From positions 7,864 to 71,863 of the forward strand of contig JADJVN010000024.1 of NCBI GenBank assembly GCA_016710585.1: 64,000 nt of DNA, given 5' to 3'. Both the position numbers and the translations under genes were made by a program. The DNA is from Saprospiraceae bacterium (GTDB lineage Bacteria; Bacteroidota; Bacteroidia; Chitinophagales; Saprospiraceae). Of this stretch, positions 46,423 through 56,227 are shown in pieces (position 1 is the first letter of the stretch; each line of letters opens with the position of its first letter). The notes under the pieces were generated by a model. It saw only the letters and a program-made list of their open reading frames with translations. It was not told the DNA's origin and did not search any database.

Positions 46423-48636
46423 TTACTTTATAAAATATAATTGGCCTTGATTATCTTCATCCACTACGAATAGCCAATGTCCTATATCTTGATTTGAATT
46501 GAGATCAACTAGGTCGATTTTCTGGCCTAAGATGTTGTACACATTAATATTTTTATTCCTATTTAATAATTCAATGAATTGATTTTTATCGATTTCAATT
46601 AATTTATTTTCTCTGCTTTGAATATTTTTATCTATTCCAATGTTGAAAAAGTTTTTACAACTTTTGATATATCTCCCATACCAACTGCATCCATCTTTTT
46701 TAACAATGACCGAAAGTTGATCATAGTATGGTCCCATCAAATGCACATAGGCTCCTTTCTGATGATTTGACCATGTGATATCATATTCTTTTTCATCGAT
46801 TAATTTTCCATTTTTTTCAAAGAGCGCAATGATATAATCACAATTTGGTCCACATATCGATATACAAAGTGGTTCTGGAAATTGGAGTTGATTTAACTTA
46901 TCATAATCATCATCACAGGATGATAGGATTAGATCAAAGTCATTGCAAGGTCCATTACAGACGATGTTCAAAGAATCTCGATACACACGCTTACAGATAT
47001 CTGCAAATTCGCGTGTTTTAGGTAGTTTCGGCTTCCATGAATAGATGTTGGATGTACATACATATTTAGTACCCTTAGTGAGTTCTATTGGATTAATATT
47101 TTGAATTTGAGTTGGTTTCTTTGCTGTTGGTGGATAAATGTCCCAAAGTATCTCATGGTATTTATTTGGAATAATTGTTTTACCCAAATAGTCCCTTGCT
47201 ATAACTCTAATCATCCCATTTGGCAAACATTCTGTCTGGAGGCTGATCTCACATGAATCCGTAATACATGGCTTGACTATGACATGGACACTATCTTCAG
47301 CTACACAATTTTTATTTGAGAATTTTACAAAATAAGTGGTGTTAGTCTTCGGGAATACTTGTGGGTCAGGACAGATCGTACAACTGATATCCTTGTTTGG
47401 AGTCCACTCATAAATGCCATTATTAGAAAATCCTAGATTTAATTTTATGGAGTCTCCAAGGCAAATACTTGTATCTGTTGCGATTAATTTTGGCACAATA
47501 GATTCATATTTAATTTTTTTGATCAAGCTATCTATACATCCTTCAATAGAGGTCACAGCAAGTGAAATTTTCACCTCTCCTTTGTCATCTAAGATGATAA
47601 AGGGATTCTGCATGCTCGATGTCTGTTTATTGGCATTCCATTCAAAGGTCCAGTTCCATTTTGTAATGCTGGAATAAAGGTCTCTTGATTTATCATTTAT
47701 TTTGAGTTCAACAGGCTTTTTGCATTCATTTAATTCAATGTCGAAATCTGCTATGGGCAATGTATTGCATATTCTTATATTGATCTGAAATTCGCGATAC
47801 ATCTGAGATAATAATTTTCCTTTGCGATATTCGCGAACACAATAGGATACCAAATACTGTGCTATAATATTTTCAGCAAATCCATGCATCAAACCTGTTT
47901 TGGAGTTAATGTTCAGCGCTGGATTTCCTCCTATCATATTATTGGCATTGAAAGGCGCTCTATAGGGTACTAGATCAAATGGAGGAGGTAAGTCTGGATT
48001 AGGAGCTGGAGTGACTTGTGTGCCTCCAGAGACGGCATGACAAAGCGAATAAACGATGCTATCTCCTTCGGAGTCTTTTGCTTGTAGATCAAAATTTATT
48101 TCATTATTTCCACAAACATAAATTGGAGGAAAAGCTCCTAGTGTTGGACTAGAATTACATGAGTATAAACTTTCTTCTGTAATGTAAATATGCATACTAG
48201 TTCCTATAGTCAACGGATCAATGAGATTATTTAATGTAACATTTCTGCAACATCTTTGATATACGATGACATAACCACCAACATTCTTTGGAAGATTCAC
48301 TACAGTCCTATAAGTCGTCGTGTGTACACAAACATCACCACCGACAAGTCCGCACCTAGTTTCAACCTGTTCGTTCAAAGTATCATCTGGATTAAATTCC
48401 ATTGGGATAATATTGTAAAGCTTATATTCCCCATTGATCGAATCATAAATCGTGATATTGGCAGGATCGTCGAATTGTGCCTGGCCATTCTGACAATCGC
48501 GGCGAAGAGTTAGTGAAATTTCATAATCATTGTTGCCTAAACATTTATAGCTGAAGTTTCCGCCTACGATGTGAGTACCAAAGGCTTGATTAAAAAAGGA
48601 AAAAATGATGCTTAAAGTAAATAAGAAGTATCTCAT
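46423..48636 (-). CDS. Large secreted protein with PKD-like domain and T9SS-type end
   Basis: 737 aa. Signal peptide (FLFTLSIIFSFFNQAFG) followed by THIVGGNFSYKCLGNNDY, the start of a domain common in gliding Bacteroidota surface proteins. The middle has PKD-like strands (ADFDIELNECKKPVEL ... WNWTFEWNA; CLGDSIKLNLGFSNNGIYEW) and many Cys. The C-terminus (INVYNILGQKIDL ... IGHWLFVVDEDNQG, then QLYFIK) resembles a type A sorting domain for T9SS secretion. Role in adhesion or surface structure is inferred. Confidence 0.8.
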   Translation of the reverse strand: MRYFLFTLSIIFSFFNQAFGTHIVGGNFSYKCLGNNDYEISLTLRRDCQNGQAQFDDPANITIYDSINGEYKLYNIIPMEFNPDDTLNEQVETRCGLVGGDVCVHTTTYRTVVNLPKNVGGYVIVYQRCCRNVTLNNLIDPLTIGTSMHIYITEESLYSCNSSPTLGAFPPIYVCGNNEINFDLQAKDSEGDSIVYSLCHAVSGGTQVTPAPNPDLPPPFDLVPYRAPFNANNMIGGNPALNINSKTGLMHGFAENIIAQYLVSYCVREYRKGKLLSQMYREFQINIRICNTLPIADFDIELNECKKPVELKINDKSRDLYSSITKWNWTFEWNANKQTSSMQNPFIILDDKGEVKISLAVTSIEGCIDSLIKKIKYESIVPKLIATDTSICLGDSIKLNLGFSNNGIYEWTPNKDISCTICPDPQVFPKTNTTYFVKFSNKNCVAEDSVHVIVKPCITDSCEISLQTECLPNGMIRVIARDYLGKTIIPNKYHEILWDIYPPTAKKPTQIQNINPIELTKGTKYVCTSNIYSWKPKLPKTREFADICKRVYRDSLNIVCNGPCNDFDLILSSCDDDYDKLNQLQFPEPLCISICGPNCDYIIALFEKNGKLIDEKEYDITWSNHQKGAYVHLMGPYYDQLSVIVKKDGCSWYGRYIKSCKNFFNIGIDKNIQSRENKLIEIDKNQFIELLNRNKNINVYNILGQKIDLVDLNSNQDIGHWLFVVDEDNQGQLYFIK

Positions 48637-48728
48637 TATTTTATAATTTTAAGTTATAAAAATACTCTTTTTTACATATGCAAAAAATTTTTAATCATTT
48701 ATTTTCTAAATTAAATGACTAATCTATC

Positions 48729-49853
48729 CTATCTTATGAAATCTACTGGATTTTGAGGCGTTTTGCCTTGCCAGATTTCAAAGTGTAATTCAAACTGACC
48801 ATTTGATGAAGGCATGCACTTGCCTAGGTTAGCTCCAGCTTCTATTGATTCTTGATTTCGCACCAAGACACTCTCCAGATTAGAGTAAACAGAATAATAT
48901 TCGCTATGTCTGATTAATATCATATAACTTTGATTGGGCAGCTGTCTTATTTGGACGACTTCTCCTGCATTGGTCGATTGAACAAAGGCATTAGAAGATT
49001 GGATATCGATCCCATTGTTTTTTGTAACTAAATGATCGGAAAGTAGATTCTTTCCAAATTTTGAAATGATCGTTCCACCACGCAATGGTGATGCCCAGTT
49101 ATAATTTGATTTAGTTCTAGCTTCGAATTTAAATTTTTCAGTGCGCTCTATTTCACTTGAAATGATCCCTGTTAATTTCTGTTTTTCCAGTTCTAGCTTT
49201 TGGAGGTTGATTTTTATTTTTTCAATTTCAGAAGCGGATACCAAAAGTAATTTTTTCTTGGCTGCCATATCTTCTTGAATTTTTTCTGCTTCTTTTGCTG
49301 CATTTGATTCAAGTTCTGCGATCTTATTATTTTCTACTTTCAATTTATTCAATTGTACAAAATAATCTTTAAGTAGGACTGAATACTCTTGAAGTTGTTG
49401 CTTTTTTTTCCTTTCGAACTGTGAACGAATTGCAGAGCTTTGGATTTTACTTGAAAGTGATTTTATAGAAATTAAGTCAAGAATATTATTTTCACGAAAT
49501 TGATTTTTCCATTTGTTTCTTAAGACTTGAAAATATTTAATTTCTAATTCATTATACTTTTTAAAATTCTCTTCGTGGTATTTTTGTAACTCTTGAAGTC
49601 TAAGAACAGATTTCGAATTTTCAATTTTTAATTCCTTGATCAAGTCATTTCTGTTGTTTATTTGAGTCTCCAACAATGCCAAATTTTTTGAAATATCTTG
49701 TTTTTCAAAATTTGTTTTCTCTAGAAGTTCTGTTGTTTTTTTTATTTCTAATTTTATTGCCTCTATTTTGTTTTTTTCAGCAGGAGATACAAAGGAAGTT
49801 AGACTGATGCCAAGTAAAAATAAAATAAATGTCTTATGATAATTATTTAACAT
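48729..49853 (-). CDS. EnvC-like murein hydrolase activator (LytM domain)
   Basis: About 374 aa from the ATG at 49853 (MLNNYHKTFILF), which places the signal peptide at the N-terminus. A long coiled coil (about 30-240: repeated Lys/Glu/Leu heptads) precedes a LytM/M23 domain (about 265-374). The zinc ligands are incomplete: NNGIDI has Asn where active M23 enzymes have His, though HFEIW keeps one His. This is the EnvC pattern, an inactive LytM domain that activates amidases at division. It overlaps the DUF4292 gene by 11 bases. Confidence 0.85.
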   Translation of the reverse strand: MLNNYHKTFILFLLGISLTSFVSPAEKNKIEAIKLEIKKTTELLEKTNFEKQDISKNLALLETQINNRNDLIKELKIENSKSVLRLQELQKYHEENFKKYNELEIKYFQVLRNKWKNQFRENNILDLISIKSLSSKIQSSAIRSQFERKKKQQLQEYSVLLKDYFVQLNKLKVENNKIAELESNAAKEAEKIQEDMAAKKKLLLVSASEIEKIKINLQKLELEKQKLTGIISSEIERTEKFKFEARTKSNYNWASPLRGGTIISKFGKNLLSDHLVTKNNGIDIQSSNAFVQSTNAGEVVQIRQLPNQSYMILIRHSEYYSVYSNLESVLVRNQESIEAGANLGKCMPSSNGQFELHFEIWQGKTPQNPVDFIR

Positions 49854-50598
49854 GACTATAGTGTTTTGGAATATCAAATTTGAACTGAGATATTACATTG
49901 AAATTAATTTCATCCCATTTTAAATTCACTTGCATTTCATCGTTGGAGCTCGGCAGTATTTTTATATCTAAATTTTTAGAAATTCTTTTATCTGGGATTG
50001 GCATAAGCGAATATGGCTTTACCATTGTCTTTACATCATTATTGGCGATCATGAATTCATTTACGCCAAAAGTCAGGGAATCAAGTCCAATACCAAGTTC
50101 TAAATTTTCGGATTTGCCGACTAGATAATTATTTTTGTTGTCATCTAGTTTATAGGAAATATTTTTTGGGAGAAAACATGATTTCATGACTAAATCTTGC
50201 AAATATTTTAACTCTAAAGTGACTTTGTATTGTTTTGAAAAATCTGCTATCGAATACACAGAAAAACTTTGATTCAATCGATCAAGAAGGTATAAACTGT
50301 CTTTATCTATTTTAATGCGAAATCCTTCAATGCCAAATTTTTTCAAACTGATTATGGCTATGCTATCTTTTTTACTTGCGATTTGGATATTGCCACTGAT
50401 CTGATTGTTTGGCTGAATAAGTGTCACATCGCCCTTTACGGTGAAATATTCACATTCATTATTCGCTTCCAAAAATTTGACAAGATCATTTGCACTATAT
50501 TGCTTTTTCTCACTTGGGTTGATAGCCTTTTTACTGGTCTTACAAGCAATAAAAAACAATAAACCTGTAAGTATGATTAATTGATTTCTGATAGCCAT
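49843..50598 (-). CDS. DUF4292 lipoprotein
   Basis: 251 aa. Lipoprotein signal with Cys19 (TGLLFFIACKTSK). The body is all-beta and LolA/LolB-like in pattern (GDVTLIQPNNQISGNIQIA, KDSIAIISLKKFGIEGFRI, LDRLNQSFSVYSI), the DUF4292 family. Members are outer-membrane lipoproteins of unknown role, almost always encoded between a TPR protein and an M23/EnvC protein in Bacteroidota, as here. It overlaps both neighbours (22 bases with the TPR gene). Confidence 0.85.
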   Translation of the reverse strand: MAIRNQLIILTGLLFFIACKTSKKAINPSEKKQYSANDLVKFLEANNECEYFTVKGDVTLIQPNNQISGNIQIASKKDSIAIISLKKFGIEGFRIKIDKDSLYLLDRLNQSFSVYSIADFSKQYKVTLELKYLQDLVMKSCFLPKNISYKLDDNKNNYLVGKSENLELGIGLDSLTFGVNEFMIANNDVKTMVKPYSLMPIPDKRISKNLDIKILPSSNDEMQVNLKWDEINFNVISQFKFDIPKHYSHVK

Positions 50599-52256
50599 TT
50601 TTTTAACATTGCTTTGTTTTCAGAGAGTGCTATGGCAAGTTCTATATTTTTCTTCGCCTCTATTTTATTGCCCAATTTTAAATAATTCTTTGCCATGAGC
50701 GCATAGACGCTGGGTTTTTTAATGTTGGCGTAAGTAATATATTGATTCAATAATTCATTAGATTTTTCGCTTTCATTTTTTAATTGGGCGAGTTCTGCTT
50801 TATAATAAATTTGTTTAGATTTATCTAATGTATTAGAGTTTAATGATTTTTCCAACAGGCTTGAATTTTCTTTTTTACCCTGTTTGATTTCATTCAATTG
50901 AAATTCTATGATTGAAATATCTGAAGTCGTATTATTTGCCACTTCTGTCCAAGCTTTCTGAGCTTCTTCTGTTTTTTTACTGGCATCACATATTTTTGCT
51001 AATAATAATTTAGCATCCATTTTTTTGGCAGAATTATTTCTTAAAATAAGGAGTGCTTGATTGATATTACTATATGCTTCCTCGTACTGTCCTTGATTAT
51101 ATAATGCTTCAGCTAGAGCGTAAAATAAAAAACTTTGATTTGGAAAAATATCTAAGGCCTTATTTGCATATTTCTCTGCGCTCAACCATGCTTCTATTTC
51201 TTTACTTGCGATGATTACATTTTCATATACTGGATAGGGGACATTTCCTTTTTGAATTGCGGTTTCATAATGTTCTTTTGCCTTGTTCATTTCATTGGAT
51301 TGAAAATAAATGTCAGCAACTAAAGCATGAGATTTCGAGTCGTCTGGATATTGTTTTAATATTGATTGTCCGAATTGTTTTAATTCGGTAAGCAATTGAG
51401 GGTCTGGACTTGTGCTGTATTTTTGAACTAAGGGGATGAGCAATTTGATTTTAGCGTCGATGCTGTATTCTTCTTTTTCAATCATTGCTTGAATGGGTTC
51501 TGATTGGTTTGGAACGGATGACTCCATAGATGCTTTAGACCTTAAGAATGGATGGTCGCTGTCGAGTTTAGTCAAATTATCACTATATTGTTTTACTTTT
51601 TGATCCAAACCATTTCTTCCACATAAGATGATCAATTCTGGATAAATTTCACTGTGGTATGGATATTCTTTGAGTGTGGTTTCAAGTGTTTCGATCGCTT
51701 TTTTTTCTTTCTTTTGTAGGACAAAAATATTTGATTTTTTTAATGCAATTTTTGGAGAAAGTCCAAATTTTTTTTCAGCATTTTCGAGGGTTGACATCGT
51801 TTTCTCCAAGAGATTAGCCTTTAAATAGTATATGGCAGCATTGTCGTAGAATATATAATTATCAGGTTCTAATTTTGATAATGTGGAATAGCAGTTTGCA
51901 ATTTCTTCATTGTGACCATATTTTTCTAGTAGATTTATTTTCATAATATAATTCCACTTATTGCTAGGATCAGCAACGATGCTCTGGTTTATTGATTCAA
52001 CGGCGAGTTCATTTTTTCCTATTTTTTCATATAGTCTAGCCAATTGATATTTTGCGGCTGACCTTACTTCAGCTTCGATACTCAATTTTTCTAGAAGCTC
52101 AATTGCTTTGTCAGTTTTTCCTATTTGTTCTAGTTTGAATGCTTCAATTAAATCAGATTGGAGCTTTATTTCTTTAGGTATAGCTTCTTCCTGCGCTTTT
52201 GCGAAAGCAAACAAGAAAATTGAGATGGCAAATGAAAGCAGTATTTTTTTTTGCAA
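50577..52256 (-). CDS. Secreted TPR-repeat protein
   Basis: 559 aa. Signal peptide (LLSFAISIFLFAFAKAQ), then about ten to twelve tetratricopeptide repeats (e.g. AAKYQLARLYEKIGKNELAV, SHALVADIYFQSNEMNKA, SFLFYALAEALYNQGQYEEA). TPRs mediate protein contacts; a periplasmic scaffold for the DUF4292 lipoprotein and EnvC-like protein is a reasonable inference from the three-gene overlap operon. Gene is intact. Confidence 0.85.
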   Translation of the reverse strand: MQKKILLSFAISIFLFAFAKAQEEAIPKEIKLQSDLIEAFKLEQIGKTDKAIELLEKLSIEAEVRSAAKYQLARLYEKIGKNELAVESINQSIVADPSNKWNYIMKINLLEKYGHNEEIANCYSTLSKLEPDNYIFYDNAAIYYLKANLLEKTMSTLENAEKKFGLSPKIALKKSNIFVLQKKEKKAIETLETTLKEYPYHSEIYPELIILCGRNGLDQKVKQYSDNLTKLDSDHPFLRSKASMESSVPNQSEPIQAMIEKEEYSIDAKIKLLIPLVQKYSTSPDPQLLTELKQFGQSILKQYPDDSKSHALVADIYFQSNEMNKAKEHYETAIQKGNVPYPVYENVIIASKEIEAWLSAEKYANKALDIFPNQSFLFYALAEALYNQGQYEEAYSNINQALLILRNNSAKKMDAKLLLAKICDASKKTEEAQKAWTEVANNTTSDISIIEFQLNEIKQGKKENSSLLEKSLNSNTLDKSKQIYYKAELAQLKNESEKSNELLNQYITYANIKKPSVYALMAKNYLKLGNKIEAKKNIELAIALSENKAMLKKWLSEIN

Positions 52257-52323
52257 ATTTATTTTATTTAATACTTTAGTAAACGTTCAAAAATTAATTA
52301 ATTATATATTTCCAATCAAGCAA

Positions 52324-53751
52324 TTATTCTACTTCTGTCACCTTCATCATATTAGTTCTCCCTTTTTTAGAAAGTGGCATCGTACCAGTATTGACTACAA
52401 AGTCTCCGGATTTGATTTTTCCTTTTTCTTTTAATATTGTGACAAGGTCATCAATGGTTTCATCTGTTGACCTATTTTCATTATAGTAGAAACAATGCAC
52501 ACCCCAAACTAAATTTAATGTCCCCAGCATATGGTAGGCACTAGAGAAGATATATACGGGACAAGACGGTCGATAACAAGAAGTCTTAAATGCAGTGTAT
52601 CCAGATACTGTGAGTCCAATAATAGCAGATGCAGAGATATCTTCTGCGGTCTTGGCTGCATTGAAGCATACGACATCGGAAATGAAAGTTGAAGATTTAT
52701 CTGAAGCCGAAGGTTTTCTTATTTGAAATGAAAAATGTTGTTCCGCTTCAGCGATGATTCTATTCATGGCTTCGACCACTTTAACTGGATGTTTACCTAC
52801 AGAAGTCTCACCACTCAGCATCACTGCATCCGCACCATCTAATACTGCATTGGCGACATCAGTTACCTCTGCTCTGGTGGGTGAAGGATTGTTGATCATG
52901 CTGTCCATCATTTGAGTCGCTACGATAACAGGTCTCGATCTTTGGATGCATTTTGCTACGATCATTTTTTGGATTGTGGGTAATTTTTCTATAGGCATTT
53001 CTACCCCGAGGTCTCCTCTTGCGATCATGACTCCATTACTTGCTTTGATGATGGCATCAATATTTTTTATTGCTTCTGGCTTTTCTATTTTGGAAATAAC
53101 TTTTGCATAGTGACCTGCAGCTTCCACTTTGCTGATGAGATCTTCTACATCTTTTGCTTTTCTCACAAATGAGAGTGCGATCCAATTTACTGGCTGGGTC
53201 ACGATAAAATCCAAGTCTTCAAGGTCTTTTTCAGTAAGTGATGGCAATTTTACCTCAGTGTCTGGAAGATTCACTCCTTTATTAGATGAAAGTATACCGC
53301 CAAACAAGCATTTTAATTTTACGATATCTTTGTCTGGATGAACTTCAACGACTTCAAATTGAAGCTTGCCGTCATCGACCAATACCATTTCACCTACTTT
53401 AAGATCATCGGCAAAGGAATCATAGCTCATGTATATTTTTTCCATGGTACCGATGCACTCCTCATTGGTAATGGTGATAATATCGCCTTCTTTAAGCATT
53501 AAGGCATTATTCTCAATTTGACCTATTCTAAGCTTTGGACCTTGCAAATCTGCTAAAATGCCAACATGAGTACCTAGTTTTTCGTTTAAGCTCAGGATTC
53601 TATCAATAGATGTCTTGTGGTCTGCATGGGTTCCATGGGAGAAATTCAATCGAAAAATGGCGACTCCTTCTTTAATTAACGCCTCTAAAGCCTCTAAACT
53701 TGAACTTGCAGGCCCCAAAGTGGCCACAATTTTTGTATTATGTTGTAACAT
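52324..53751 (-). CDS. pyk: Pyruvate kinase
   Basis: 475 aa, standard size. TKIVATLGPAS, FRLNFSHG, ILADLQGPKLR, the active-site Lys in VISKIEKPEA, the Mg site IARGDLGVEMP, and TQMMDSMINNPSPTRAEVTDVANAV. The C-domain follows (MSGETSVGKHPVKVVEAM). It makes pyruvate and ATP from phosphoenolpyruvate and ADP, the last step of glycolysis. Monocistronic, divergent from acpP. Confidence 0.97.
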   Translation of the reverse strand: MLQHNTKIVATLGPASSSLEALEALIKEGVAIFRLNFSHGTHADHKTSIDRILSLNEKLGTHVGILADLQGPKLRIGQIENNALMLKEGDIITITNEECIGTMEKIYMSYDSFADDLKVGEMVLVDDGKLQFEVVEVHPDKDIVKLKCLFGGILSSNKGVNLPDTEVKLPSLTEKDLEDLDFIVTQPVNWIALSFVRKAKDVEDLISKVEAAGHYAKVISKIEKPEAIKNIDAIIKASNGVMIARGDLGVEMPIEKLPTIQKMIVAKCIQRSRPVIVATQMMDSMINNPSPTRAEVTDVANAVLDGADAVMLSGETSVGKHPVKVVEAMNRIIAEAEQHFSFQIRKPSASDKSSTFISDVVCFNAAKTAEDISASAIIGLTVSGYTAFKTSCYRPSCPVYIFSSAYHMLGTLNLVWGVHCFYYNENRSTDETIDDLVTILKEKGKIKSGDFVVNTGTMPLSKKGRTNMMKVTEVE

Positions 53752-53868
53752 TTGAACTATTTTATAAAAATATCAATTATAAGGAACAGTTAAAGCATAT
53801 AAAATTGTTTAACTGCATAACAAAATAAAAAAAGGCAAATTATTTCTTTAATTAGTAAATGAATATTT

Positions 53869-53876
53869 TAAATTTG
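53869..53876 (+). promoter_or_regulatory. Putative -7 box for the acpP-fabF-rnc operon
   Basis: TAAATTTG (TAnnTTTG), 28 bases before the acpP ATG. The gap to the divergent pyk is AT-rich without a clear -33 TTG. Confidence 0.5.
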
Positions 53877-53904
53877 CCGAAACTTTTAAAATAAAAAAAT
53901 TAAA

Positions 53905-54141
53905 ATGTCAACAATCGCTGAACGTGTAAAGAAAATTATCGTAGATAAATTGGGCGTAAATGAGTCCGAGGTTACGAATGAAGCAAGTTTTGTGAACGAT
54001 CTGGGAGCAGATTCACTAGATACTGTAGAGCTTATTATGGAATTCGAAAAAGAATTCGATACATCTATTCCTGATGACCAAGCTGAAAAGATCCAAACAG
54101 TAGGTCATGCTATAGATTATTTGGAGGCTAACTGCAAATAA
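53905..54141 (+). CDS. acpP: Acyl carrier protein
   Basis: 78 aa, acidic. The phosphopantetheine Ser lies in the classic [15 protein letters not shown] motif. N-terminal [15 protein letters not shown] and C-terminal [12 protein letters not shown] are typical. It carries growing fatty acyl chains. First gene of the conserved acpP-fabF-rnc run. Confidence 0.97.
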   Translation: MSTIAERVKKIIVDKLGVNESEVTNEASFVNDLGADSLDTVELIMEFEKEFDTSIPDDQAEKIQTVGHAIDYLEANCK

Positions 54142-54219
54142 ATCAAGCTTTTATAATCATTTTATACAGAGTAGGCAGAAAATAAAATTTATTTTGCTTT
54201 ACTTTTATAATTTTGTGCT

Positions 54220-55461
54220 ATGAAGCGAGTCGTAGTAACTGGAATTGGAGTCCTTTCACCTATAGGAGCAGATAAAACTTCCTACCTTGAAGGTTTACAA
54301 CAAGGCAGGAGTGGCGCCAATATTATTACTCGCTTTGATCCCACACTCTTCAAGACTCGATTTGCATGTGAGTTGAAAAACTTTAATGCAGAGGAGTTTC
54401 TTGATAAAAAAGAAGCGCGCAAGATTGACCCTTTTGCTCAGTACGCTTTAGTTGTTGCAGAACAGGCTATGAAAGATTCAGGTTTGGATCTTGAAAAAGT
54501 CAACAAACTGAAGTTTGGGGTCATTTGGGGATCTGGCATCGGAGGTTTTCATACATTGGAAACCGATTTGTCTGAGGCAGCACTGCATTCAGGGACACCC
54601 CGTTACAGTCCATTTCTTATTCCAAAATTGATTTCGGATATCGCACCTGGACATATATCTATTAAATATGGTCTTATGGGGGTCAATTATGGGACAGTTT
54701 CTGCTTGTGCCTCAAGTAGTCATGCTATTTCCAATGCTTTCGACTACATTCGATTGGGAAAAGCAGAATTAATGATTACTGGTGGATCAGAAGCAGCAGT
54801 GACCAAGGCAGGAATTGGAGGATTTTCTTCCATGAAGGCCTTGTCAGAAAGAAATGATGACATCACTACTGCATCGAGACCTTATGATAAAGATCGTGAT
54901 GGATTCGTGCTAGGAGAAGGCGCAGGTGCGCTGATTCTGGAGGAATATGAGCATGCTAAACAGAGAGGCGCAAATATTTATGCCGAAATCGTCGGAACAG
55001 GATTAACTGCTGATGCTTACCACATCACAGCCCCACATCCCGATGGTCTAGGCGCTATGCAAGCCATGAAACTGGCGCTAGAAGAAGCAAATCTCAATAT
55101 TTCTGAAATCGATTATATAAACACTCATGGAACGTCCACACCTCTCGGAGATATCGCAGAGGTTAAAGCTATACTAAAAGTTTTTGGCGATCATTCCTAC
55201 AAACTAAATATCAGTTCAACCAAGTCAATGACAGGTCATCTCCTCGGAGCTGCTGGTGTCATTGAGTCTATTGCAGGGATCATGGCCATGAACCACAATT
55301 TTATACCGCCTACCATTAATCACTTTACTGACGATCCAGAGTTGGATCCAAAACTTAATTTTACCTTCAATTCTGCTCAAGAGAGAAAAGTCAAAGCTTT
55401 CTTAAGCAATACATTTGGATTTGGAGGGCATAACAGTTCAGTGATATTTAAACAATGCTAG
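54220..55461 (+). CDS. fabF: Beta-ketoacyl-ACP synthase II
   Basis: 413 aa. Nucleophile Cys in VSACASSSHAI, catalytic His in NTHGTSTPLGD and in STKSMTGHLLGAAG, plus the C-terminal GFGGHNSSVIF. It extends acyl-ACP with malonyl-ACP in fatty acid synthesis. 78 bases after acpP; its stop overlaps the rnc start by 7 bases. Confidence 0.97.
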   Translation: MKRVVVTGIGVLSPIGADKTSYLEGLQQGRSGANIITRFDPTLFKTRFACELKNFNAEEFLDKKEARKIDPFAQYALVVAEQAMKDSGLDLEKVNKLKFGVIWGSGIGGFHTLETDLSEAALHSGTPRYSPFLIPKLISDIAPGHISIKYGLMGVNYGTVSACASSSHAISNAFDYIRLGKAELMITGGSEAAVTKAGIGGFSSMKALSERNDDITTASRPYDKDRDGFVLGEGAGALILEEYEHAKQRGANIYAEIVGTGLTADAYHITAPHPDGLGAMQAMKLALEEANLNISEIDYINTHGTSTPLGDIAEVKAILKVFGDHSYKLNISSTKSMTGHLLGAAGVIESIAGIMAMNHNFIPPTINHFTDDPELDPKLNFTFNSAQERKVKAFLSNTFGFGGHNSSVIFKQC

Positions 55462-56219
55462 ATTTTATTTTTAAGTTTTACAGAAAGACAAATCATAGGT
55501 ATTTTTCTAAAGACAAGTTTTTTGTCGAAAGATTAAATGAGCTCATTGGTTTTACACCGTCAAGGGTGCATATATTTAAAGTTGCTTTTTTTCATAAGTC
55601 GACTTTAAATAATCAAACGATCACCGAGTCTGATGGATTGCTTCAATCCAATGAGAGACTTGAATTCCTAGGCGATGCGCTATTGAGCTTTGTAGTAGGT
55701 GAATATTTATTCAAGAAGTATCCCCAAGCCAATGAAGGATTCCTCACCAAAATGAGATCCAAAATCGTAAAAAGAAAAATGCTCAATTATATCGCTGAGC
55801 AAATGGGCTTGGATCATCTGATGATGGAATTCAATCAAACAGCTATATCTCAATCTATGCTGGGGAATGCGCTCGAAGCATTAATTGGCGCAATATACAT
55901 GGAACAGGGTTTTGAGTATACTAAGGAATATATTTTAAAAAATATTATTCGAAAATTTGTAGACATCAACAGACTAGAAATGTATGATGATAATTACAAA
56001 AGTCAGTTGTTAGAGTGGTGTCAGAAACATACTAAAGAAATCGACTTCCGCATCATCAATAAATATAAAACGGATAAGAGAGATCGATTCAAAGTCGGTG
56101 TCTTTATAGATAATGTTGAAATCGCATCAGCAGAAGATTTTAATAAGAAAAGTGCTGAACAAGTCGCAGCTGAAATCGCACTTTCTATCGTCCTTCAAAA
56201 ATCGGAATCGCTTGATTGA
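55455..56219 (+). CDS. rnc: Ribonuclease III
   Basis: 254 aa. Signature NERLEFLGDALLSFVV (catalytic Glu/Asp), second acidic site in GNALEALIGAIYMEQG, then a dsRBD (about 175-250: YKSQLLEWCQKHTK ... KKSAEQVAAEIALSIVL). It cleaves double-stranded RNA in rRNA maturation. An N-terminal extension of about 40 residues (LDFIFKFYRKTNHRY) is common in Bacteroidota. It overlaps fabF. Confidence 0.96.
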   Translation: MLDFIFKFYRKTNHRYFSKDKFFVERLNELIGFTPSRVHIFKVAFFHKSTLNNQTITESDGLLQSNERLEFLGDALLSFVVGEYLFKKYPQANEGFLTKMRSKIVKRKMLNYIAEQMGLDHLMMEFNQTAISQSMLGNALEALIGAIYMEQGFEYTKEYILKNIIRKFVDINRLEMYDDNYKSQLLEWCQKHTKEIDFRIINKYKTDKRDRFKVGVFIDNVEIASAEDFNKKSAEQVAAEIALSIVLQKSESLD

Positions 56220-56227
56220 CTATAATT

